Shown: piece after piece, positions 5,677 to 10,662 of the stretch | Layout of the letters: every line of letters starts with the position of its first letter | Numbering within the stretch: position 1 is the first letter of the stretch | Source of the DNA: Caldifarciminota bacterium | GTDB taxonomy: Bacteria > Hydrothermota > Hydrothermia > LBFQ01 > DSFT01 | Reading direction: 5' to 3' | Assembly: GCA_015494735.1 (NCBI GenBank) | Contig: WGAQ01000033.1 | Coordinates: 1-10,662, forward strand | DNA length: 10,662 nt | The notes under the pieces: model-generated | Databases searched by the model: none | The model's input: the letters and a program-made list of their open reading frames with translations, nothing else | Told to the model about the DNA's origin: nothing | Position numbers and translations under genes: made by a program

Positions 5677-6648
5677 ATGGAAGGAAAAATCAGGATAGAT
5701 TTGCCCTTCGACTTTTATCTTACCGTGACCAGCGGGCAGTCCTTCAGGTGGGGTGTTTACGATGATTCGGGAAATTTCGTTTACGGTACTGCGGACGATG
5801 ATGGATTCATGTATGCTCCCGTGTTCGGCATCGTCCTCGGTATAAAGCAGGAGGGCTCCTATATTATATATAAGGCTTCCGGCTCGCAGGTATGGGTTCC
5901 CCACAGACGGCACTATATGGATATCGAGGAATTCATCAGGTTCTACTTTTCCCTTGATGCACCCGTGGATGAGATAGAGCCCCTTCTTCGGGATAAGCTG
6001 GAGGTTCTCGAGGCCTATCGCAGGTATAAGGGTGTGAGGATAATGCGGCAGGAGGCCGGCGAAACCCTCATAACTTTCATCTTCTCTGCCCAGAATACCG
6101 TAAAGAACATCGCCAGGACAGTTCACAAACTTTCGTCCCTTCTCTCTTCTCCTGTGGTCTTCGATGGAAAGACTTTTCACCCATTCCCTGCACTGGAGAA
6201 GATAGCATCTTCCTCCTTCGATTTGCTTAGGAAGGAATTACCCGTGCGGTTCGATAGCCGGATAGAATCTGCCATTACTGCTGCCCGTGTTTTTTCCGAA
6301 AGGGATATTTACCAGTTGCTCCATGGGAGTATGAAATACGAAGAGGCCCATTCTGAACTGCTCCGGTTGAAGGGGGTGGGGAGGAAGATTGCCGACTGCG
6401 TCCTGTTGTTCTCCCTCGAGCACTGGGAGGCTTTCCCGATCGACGTCCATATCCGCAGGATGGTGGAGAAGTACTATGGAGAGGAAATCGGACTGTCTTC
6501 CGTCAGGAGTTTAACCGACAGGGTGTACAGGACCATAAGTGCCTATTTCAGGAAGAAGTATGGAAGATGGGCCGGATGGATTCAGCAATACCTGTATTCC
6601 CTCAGCAGGACCCCCGAGGGGGAGCGCCTCCGTGGGGGCGTCTCGTGA
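5677..6648 (+). CDS. ogg: 8-oxoguanine DNA glycosylase/AP lyase, OGG1 type
   Basis: Base-excision repair enzyme of 323 residues that removes 8-oxoguanine opposite cytosine and nicks the abasic site. The N-terminal OGG1 domain shows GQSFRW (20-25). The central helical domain has LITFIFSAQNTVKNI, corresponding to the FI.S.NN..KRI region of OGG1. The helix-hairpin-helix is LKGVGRKIADCVLLFSL (231-247) with the Schiff-base lysine K237 (K249 in human OGG1), followed by FPIDVHIRRM with catalytic D256 (D268 in human). A C-terminal helix with GRWAGWIQQYLY matches the family's end. The start is ATG 5677 with GGA just upstream, 7 bp after the mlaE stop. This three-domain OGG1 architecture is less common in bacteria than MutM (Fpg) and is seen in clostridia, thermophiles and some other lineages. 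Confidence in function is high since all catalytic residues are present. Confidence 0.95.
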   Translation: MEGKIRIDLPFDFYLTVTSGQSFRWGVYDDSGNFVYGTADDDGFMYAPVFGIVLGIKQEGSYIIYKASGSQVWVPHRRHYMDIEEFIRFYFSLDAPVDEIEPLLRDKLEVLEAYRRYKGVRIMRQEAGETLITFIFSAQNTVKNIARTVHKLSSLLSSPVVFDGKTFHPFPALEKIASSSFDLLRKELPVRFDSRIESAITAARVFSERDIYQLLHGSMKYEEAHSELLRLKGVGRKIADCVLLFSLEHWEAFPIDVHIRRMVEKYYGEEIGLSSVRSLTDRVYRTISAYFRKKYGRWAGWIQQYLYSLSRTPEGERLRGGVS

Positions 6649-6684
6649 TTATACCCGGAGCTTCACCTGTAAAATTAGGCCGTT

Positions 6685-8175
6685 ATGGGCCGTTTTGAAC
6701 TTCCCGAGCATATATCAGTGAGGGATGTTTTCCTTATTTCGACCGATGCGGAATCGAAAATCGACATTCCGGAGGATGTTCGGCGCAGGGTGGAGGAGTC
6801 CCGCAGAACGCTGGAGAGACTGCTCGAGGAAGGGAAAGTCATATATGGTGTCAATACTGGTTTTGGAAAACTGGCATCTGTTCGCATTTCTCAATCCGAT
6901 ATAGAGGAACTTCAGGTGAATCTCCTTCGCTCCCATGCAACCGGCACCGGGGAGCCATTACCCGAAGAGGTGGTAAGGGCGATGCTCTTCCTCAGATTGT
7001 TTTCCCTCTCCCGTGGATATTCTGGAGTAAGGTGGGAGATAATCGAAAGGTTGGGGGACTTCATAAACAATGGAGTGCATCCGGTTGTTCCCCGATATGG
7101 CTCAGTGGGCGCTTCCGGTGACCTGACCCCCCTTGCCCACATGGCTCTGCCCCTTATAGGGGAGGGAGAAGTCTACCTGAAACACACCAGATATCCTTCC
7201 CTGATTGCCCACAGGATGCTCGGTATGGAGCCCATAACTCTTCAGGCAAAGGAAGGTCTGGCCCTCATAAATGGCCTTCAATACTCTCAATCTTTGCTTT
7301 CGCTGGCGTATTATCGTGTGGAGAGCCTTTTCTATCAATCTCTGACCATCTTTCTCCTCGCTCTGTGGGTGGCCGGCTCGCGGGTCGATGCCTATTCTTC
7401 CGTGTTGAAAGCATTCAAAGAGTCGGAGGGGTTTCACGAGGTTCTGGATTACCTCAGGCCCCATCTGAAGGATTTTGTGCCTGCGTTCGACAGGGTGCAG
7501 GACCCCTATTCCCTCAGGGTCTCCCCCCAGGTCTATGGCGCAATTCTGGATAATCTGCACTACATAAAGAGGGTTCTGGAGCAGGAAATCAATTCGGTCA
7601 ACGATAATCCCCTCTTCGTGGAGGGGGAGGTGTACTTCACCGGTATGTTCCACGGAGAAGCCCTCGCGTTTGCAGGGGACCTGCTTCACATGTCCATATC
7701 CGAGATGGCTTCCCTTTCGGAGCGCAGAAGTTTCTTCCTCCTGGAACAGTATGACTTTCTTACTCCGGAGCCAGGAATCAACTCGGGCTTCATGGTGGCA
7801 CAGGTCTCTCAGGCTTCCCTGGTTTCAACCCTGAAGAATCGCTCGTACCCGGCATCCGTGGACTCCATTCCCACTTCCGGGAATCAGGAAGACTTCGTTT
7901 CCATGTCCTCTGTATCCGCCCTCAAGTCTTACGAGTCCGTGGATAGACTGGAAGATGTCCTCGCCTGGGAACTCTATATGGTTCTTCAGGCCCTTCGTAT
8001 CAGCGGGCGATGGGAGAAATTGCCGGACAGTCTGAAGCGTATTTATACCCTGCTGATAGAGGATAAGCGGTACAGGGTGAAACTGCCGGACAGGGATGTG
8101 TATATGGTTGATGAACATAGAAAACTCGTCCGTGCCCTGAAATCCGGAGAGTTGCTGCTATTTGAAGATTCTTAA
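6685..8175 (+). CDS. hutH: MIO-dependent ammonia-lyase, histidine ammonia-lyase family
   Basis: Enzyme of 496 residues that eliminates ammonia from an amino acid, most likely histidine to urocanate. The MIO cofactor forms from A143-S144-G145 in GSVGASGDLTPLAH. Other family residues: YGVNTGFGKL near the N-terminus, H84 in RSHATGTG (H83 of the Pseudomonas putida enzyme), N196, Q272, Y275, R278, F322 and E402. Length and order match HutH (about 510). Several normally fixed neighbours differ: NGTQ is NGLQ (L198), the LRC before xPQV is LRV (V279), GNFH is GMFH (M321), and QEDHVSM is QEDFVSM (F404). These changes near the active site leave the substrate open; another aromatic amino acid or a mutase activity is possible. 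No hutU, hutI or hutG is present. It begins 36 bp after ogg with only a weak AGG ribosome site. The promoter of the next cluster overlaps its 3' end. Confidence 0.88.
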   Translation: MGRFELPEHISVRDVFLISTDAESKIDIPEDVRRRVEESRRTLERLLEEGKVIYGVNTGFGKLASVRISQSDIEELQVNLLRSHATGTGEPLPEEVVRAMLFLRLFSLSRGYSGVRWEIIERLGDFINNGVHPVVPRYGSVGASGDLTPLAHMALPLIGEGEVYLKHTRYPSLIAHRMLGMEPITLQAKEGLALINGLQYSQSLLSLAYYRVESLFYQSLTIFLLALWVAGSRVDAYSSVLKAFKESEGFHEVLDYLRPHLKDFVPAFDRVQDPYSLRVSPQVYGAILDNLHYIKRVLEQEINSVNDNPLFVEGEVYFTGMFHGEALAFAGDLLHMSISEMASLSERRSFFLLEQYDFLTPEPGINSGFMVAQVSQASLVSTLKNRSYPASVDSIPTSGNQEDFVSMSSVSALKSYESVDRLEDVLAWELYMVLQALRISGRWEKLPDSLKRIYTLLIEDKRYRVKLPDRDVYMVDEHRKLVRALKSGELLLFEDS

Positions 8176-8189
8176 AAATGCTTTATAAT
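8162..8189 (+). promoter_or_regulatory. Sigma70-type promoter for ton cluster 2
   Basis: A perfect -10 TATAAT lies at 8184-8189, with a TTGAAG -35 (four of six consensus bases) at 8162-8167 and a 16 bp spacer. Transcription would start near 8196, followed by a strong AAAAGGAGG ribosome site before ATG 8216. The -35 sits inside the last codons of the ammonia-lyase gene. It suggests that the canonical Ton genes can be expressed separately from the upstream array. The call rests on sequence only. Confidence 0.65.
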
Positions 8190-8215
8190 TTTTCGACGAC
8201 AAAAGGAGGTTAAGG

Positions 8216-8848
8216 ATGGAGAGTCTGGTAGTGTATTTTCAGAAGGGCGGTTCCGTAATGTGGGGCCTTTTGATTCTCGCCCTCATCGCCCTGGTGATCA
8301 TCATCGAAAGGATCTACTCCCTGTTCATCGTGGCAAGGACCAATCCCCTTAAACTGGTGGAGAAGGTCATAAACATCATAGAGGAAGAGGGTCTCAAGGA
8401 GGCTCTGGAATTCCTCTACAATCATAAGAGTCCCATAGCCAAGGTTCTGGCTGCCGGTCTGGAGAAGATACATGGGGGAAGGGCCCTGTTCGAGGAGAGT
8501 ATGGCAAGGAAGGCTGCATCTGAGCTTGCTTTCCTCGACAGGGGAATGATTTACCTCAACTCCATAGCGGCTGTGGCTCCTATCTTGGGATTCTTGGGAA
8601 CGGTTACGGGAATGATAAGGGCATTCGATGCCATAGCACTGGCCGGTGAGGTGGAGCCTACGCTGGTGGCTGCCGGTATATCCGAAGCGTTGATAACCAC
8701 TGCAACGGGATTGATTATAGCGGCTCCCATCGCCATATTCTACTCCATTTTCGCGGATAGAATCAACACCTATCAGAGGCAGATAGAGGAAGCCTCCAAC
8801 GCACTCATGGAATACTTGCTCGAGAAAGGTATATTGAGGGAGGCATAA
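8216..8848 (+). CDS. exbB: ExbB/TolQ-family proton channel subunit, canonical
   Basis: Inner-membrane pentamer-forming subunit of the Ton motor, 210 residues. Three helices: about 13-37 (MWGLLILALIALVIIIERIYSLF), about 113-135 with APILGFLGTVTGMIRAF, and about 152-175 with GISEALITTATGLIIAAPIAIFY. Key polar residues of the channel are all there: T129 (T148 of E. coli ExbB), E157 (E176) and T162 (T181). The cytoplasmic loop between helices 1 and 2 and the short tail have normal lengths. It is the first gene after the promoter at 8162-8189, with a strong AAAGGAGG ribosome site. Its stop and the next start share TAATG, so the subunit and its ExbD partner are made together. It works with the two ExbD proteins and TonB that follow to energise outer-membrane uptake. 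Confidence 0.95.
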   Translation: MESLVVYFQKGGSVMWGLLILALIALVIIIERIYSLFIVARTNPLKLVEKVINIIEEEGLKEALEFLYNHKSPIAKVLAAGLEKIHGGRALFEESMARKAASELAFLDRGMIYLNSIAAVAPILGFLGTVTGMIRAFDAIALAGEVEPTLVAAGISEALITTATGLIIAAPIAIFYSIFADRINTYQRQIEEASNALMEYLLEKGILREA

Positions 8849-9285
8849 TGGCGCTCTTCGAGGGAAAGCGGTTCGTGCCTGAGGAGGCGGAAATCCCGAC
8901 CTCCTCGATGGCGGATATTGCCTTCCTGCTCATTATATTCTTTATTCTGACCACCACATTTGCGCGCGAAAAGGGTATAAAGTTCGTCCTTCCGGAGCAG
9001 AAGCAGCAGGAAGTCAAATTGAAGAAGAATAAACTTATAATCGTGGCCATCAACGATCAGGGTAAAGTCTTCATAAACGACCAGCCCACCACCTTCGAGG
9101 ACCTTCACGACCAGATCAAGAAGTATCTCGAAGAGAACAACAAGCGGATAGTCTATATAAAGACCCATGAGGATGCTGCCTACGATTATATGATAAAGGC
9201 TTTCGACATAGCCAAGCAGGTATATCAGGAAATGAAACTCCCTCCAAAGGTGGCCCTTGGAGTCATTAAGAGGAGAGCGGAGTAA
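8848..9285 (+). CDS. exbD: ExbD/TolR-family protein, first canonical copy
   Basis: Single-pass inner-membrane protein of 145 residues. After a charged N-terminus, IPTSSMADIAFLLIIFFILTT (16-36) is the textbook ExbD helix with proton-carrying D23. The periplasmic part shows the FVLPEQ segment, a Lys-rich strand region, INDQGKVFINDQP, and the helix-strand ending IVYIKTHEDAAYDYMIKAFDIA. It overlaps exbB by one base and the second exbD by one base (TAATG at both joins). The presence of two exbD genes in a row suggests that a mixed ExbD dimer fills the ExbB pore. It is distinguished from the second copy by its longer N-terminus and by the Gln/Lys-rich stretch after the helix. Confidence 0.95.
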   Translation: MALFEGKRFVPEEAEIPTSSMADIAFLLIIFFILTTTFAREKGIKFVLPEQKQQEVKLKKNKLIIVAINDQGKVFINDQPTTFEDLHDQIKKYLEENNKRIVYIKTHEDAAYDYMIKAFDIAKQVYQEMKLPPKVALGVIKRRAE

Positions 9286-9695
9286 TGGCGCTGAAGATAA
9301 AGAAGAAGAGGCAGATGAAGGTTATGATACCCACGGCCTCCATGGCCGATATCGCTTTCCTTCTCCTCATCTTCTTCATGGTGACCACCGTTTTCAAGAA
9401 AGACAAGGGATTGAGGATAGAGCTTCCCACTGCCGCCACCACGGAGAGGCTGGTGAAGCAGAGGGGGCTGGCTGCCGTCTGGGTCAACAAATATGGTAAG
9501 ATAACTGTCGATGATAACTTCGTCCGTCCCAAGCAGATAGTGCCCATAATGCGCAGGAAGATAGCAGAGGAGCCTGGCCTGATAGTCCTGATTAAGTCCG
9601 ATAAGAATGCCAAGTACGGTGTTATAGAGCAGATTATGGATGCCCTGAAAGAGGCACAGGCTTACAGGGTGGTTTTCGTAACCAAGAAGGAGTAA
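9285..9695 (+). CDS. exbD: ExbD/TolR-family protein, second canonical copy
   Basis: A 136-residue ExbD paralogue. A basic N-terminus (KIKKKRQMK) is followed by IPTASMADIAFLLLIFFMVTT (15-35) with proton-carrying D22, then the LRIELPTA segment and a periplasmic domain (AAVWVNKYGKITVDD, a helix with IVPIMRRKIAEEP, strand LIVLIKSDKNAKYGVIEQIMDALKEA). Both ExbD copies of this cluster keep the essential Asp, in contrast with the pair at 381 and 854. It begins on the stop of the previous exbD (TAATG) and ends 3 bp before tonB, with an AAGGAG ribosome site (9687-9692) at its 3' end. Confidence 0.95.
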   Translation: MALKIKKKRQMKVMIPTASMADIAFLLLIFFMVTTVFKKDKGLRIELPTAATTERLVKQRGLAAVWVNKYGKITVDDNFVRPKQIVPIMRRKIAEEPGLIVLIKSDKNAKYGVIEQIMDALKEAQAYRVVFVTKKE

Positions 9696-9698
9696 AGT

Positions 9699-10355
9699 AT
9701 GTCCAGGGTAAAGGACATTGCGAAGAAATACATATATAAGGGCCAGGAGCTGGAAGAGGATTATGGATTCAATATACAGTGGGCCACGACCATTTCCCTG
9801 GTCCTTCTGATTCTCATGTTCCTGTTCGTGAAGAATGTGAAGGTGGAGGCCTATCAGGCCGACACCAATGTGGAGGTTCAGGTGGAAGAGATTCCAGAAA
9901 TCGAAAGAATAGAAGAGCCTCCTCCGCCGCCCAAGCCCAAGCTCCCTCCCCAGATAGAGGAGGCCACGGATGAGGAGGCGAATCAGGAGGAGGAAGATAT
10001 AGAATTCGAATCCACTGAGTTCAACGAACTGGAGACCCCTCCACCTCCGCAGATTGCGGATACTGCGGTGGATTTCTTCAAGGTGGAGGTGAAACCCAAA
10101 CTGGTGAAGGCCGCCAAGCCCGAATATCCGGAGATTGCCCGCAAAGCCGGTATAGAGGGCAGGGTGGTCGTTCTCATGATAGTGGATACCAATGGAAATG
10201 TGGTGGATGCCAAGGTCCTTCAATCCACGAATCCCATTTTCAACGAGCCTGCTCTCAAGGCGGCTTATCAGCACAAGTTTACCCCTGCAATGATGAAGGA
10301 CAGGAAGGTGAAAGTTAAGGTCATCAGGCCATTTGTATTTAAACTCCAAGGCTAA
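9699..10355 (+). CDS. tonB: TonB, energy transducer to outer-membrane receptors
   Basis: A 218-residue TonB. It has a 28-residue cytoplasmic N-terminus, a membrane helix at about 29-44 (ATTISLVLLILMFLFV), then the typical Pro-rich linker (EEPPPPPKPKLPP, 72-84), an acidic Glu-rich stretch (86-112) and a second PPPP (114-117). The C-terminal domain starts near 132 and shows YPEIARKAGIEGRVVVLMIVDTNGNVVDAKV, with the YP hallmark, and ends with VKVIRPFVFKL. The canonical linker contrasts with the coiled-coil and polyglycine design of the protein at 1311. It lies directly upstream of an outer-membrane protein gene, the expected partner. Start ATG 9699 is set by the AAGGAG site and by the 3 bp gap from exbD. 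Confidence 0.95.
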   Translation: MSRVKDIAKKYIYKGQELEEDYGFNIQWATTISLVLLILMFLFVKNVKVEAYQADTNVEVQVEEIPEIERIEEPPPPPKPKLPPQIEEATDEEANQEEEDIEFESTEFNELETPPPPQIADTAVDFFKVEVKPKLVKAAKPEYPEIARKAGIEGRVVVLMIVDTNGNVVDAKVLQSTNPIFNEPALKAAYQHKFTPAMMKDRKVKVKVIRPFVFKLQG

Positions 10356-10369
10356 AAAGGGGGATGACT

Positions 10370-10662
10370 ATGAATAGAGTGTTATTGTACGCGCTCGCTG
10401 TACTGGGCTGGTTTTCCTTTGCATTTGCCCAGTACGGTAAGGTGAGCGGGCGGGTTATAGATGCCAATACTGGAGAGCCGCTCGTTGCAGCGGCTGTGTA
10501 TCTCGATGAAATCGGTATGGGAACCTATACCGATGAGAACGGGTACTTCGTCATACTGAGAGTTCCCCCCGGAACATATACCCTCAAGGCGGAATACGTG
10601 GGATACGTTCCCTACGTCCTGAAGAACCTCGTCGTGGAAGCTGACCGCACCAAAGAAGTCAT
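10370..10662 (+). CDS. Outer-membrane protein with carboxypeptidase-regulatory-like domain, probable TonB-dependent receptor (3' truncated by window edge)
   Basis: Only the first 97 codons are visible. A signal peptide (residues 1-20, ending AFA before Gln21) is followed by a carboxypeptidase D regulatory-like beta-sandwich: KVSGRVIDANTGEPLVAAAVYLDE, GMGTYTDENGYFVILRVPPGTYTLKAEYVGY. This domain is the standard N-terminal extension of TonB-dependent receptors in FCB-group bacteria, where plug and barrel follow. Location immediately after tonB supports that reading. The ATG at 10370 is preferred to the in-frame ATG at 10364 because the GGGGG ribosome site (10359-10363) leaves a workable spacer. 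Some non-receptor exported proteins also carry this domain, so the barrel is inference. Confidence 0.75.
   Translation, partial: MNRVLLYALAVLGWFSFAFAQYGKVSGRVIDANTGEPLVAAAVYLDEIGMGTYTDENGYFVILRVPPGTYTLKAEYVGYVPYVLKNLVVEADRTKEV

Noticed and set aside
6610..6645. GC-rich inverted segments at the end of the ogg gene that could form short hairpins
   Set aside because: No T-tract follows, the stems are short with overlapping alternatives, and the segment is coding; not enough for a terminator.
9225..10349. Minus-strand open frame of 374 codons opposite exbD and tonB
   Set aside because: The + strand genes are canonical and tightly joined; the minus frame is His/Leu-rich with no recognisable domain.

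Overview
The window is almost entirely protein-coding. Fifteen genes all lie on the + strand, with gaps of at most about 40 bp, several stop/start overlaps (TAATG, ATGA), and no RNA gene, insertion sequence or CRISPR array that I can see. Two inner-membrane energy-transduction clusters, ExbB plus ExbD/TolR plus TonB, enclose a block of unrelated redox, lipid-transport, DNA-repair and amino-acid genes. TonB proteins, an OmpA-like protein, an MlaE permease and the start of a probable TonB-dependent receptor point to a diderm (Gram-negative type) bacterium. Heavy use of AGG/AGA for Arg and ATA for Ile, with many charged Lys/Glu-rich proteins, resembles thermophilic bacteria. I would guess an uncultured thermophile of the FCB or WOR-3/Hydrothermae kind, but this is inference from style, not from a marker gene.

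Region 1 (1-3380) is ton-like cluster 1: the C-terminal part of an ExbB/TolQ protein, two divergent ExbD/TolR-like proteins, a long TonB-like protein with a coiled coil and a polyglycine linker, and an exported protein with an FlgD-type Ig-like fold and a degenerate OmpA-like tail. This cluster is the oddest part of the window. The ExbB lacks the conserved transmembrane Glu. The first ExbD keeps the proton-carrying Asp but has a Lys in the same helix. The second ExbD has no Asp in its helix at all. It could be a repurposed, possibly asymmetric, proton-driven motor that acts on the cell wall or envelope rather than on nutrient receptors.

Region 2 (3398-8175) holds a thioredoxin-like TlpA/ResA lipoprotein with a twin-arginine signal, a zinc-dependent medium-chain dehydrogenase starting at TTG, an MlaE-type ABC permease without its ATPase or substrate-binding partners, an OGG1-type 8-oxoguanine glycosylase, and an MIO-dependent histidine/aromatic ammonia-lyase with several changed active-site positions. 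These genes are tightly packed and probably co-transcribed, but they do not form one obvious pathway.

Region 3 (about 8162-10662) is ton-like cluster 2: a sigma70-type promoter with a perfect TATAAT, then canonical exbB, two canonical exbD genes, a proline-rich tonB, and the beginning of an outer-membrane protein with a carboxypeptidase-regulatory-like plug extension, probably the TonB-dependent receptor this system energises. Having one canonical and one strongly altered copy of the same five-gene plan within 11 kb makes the contrast between them the main result.
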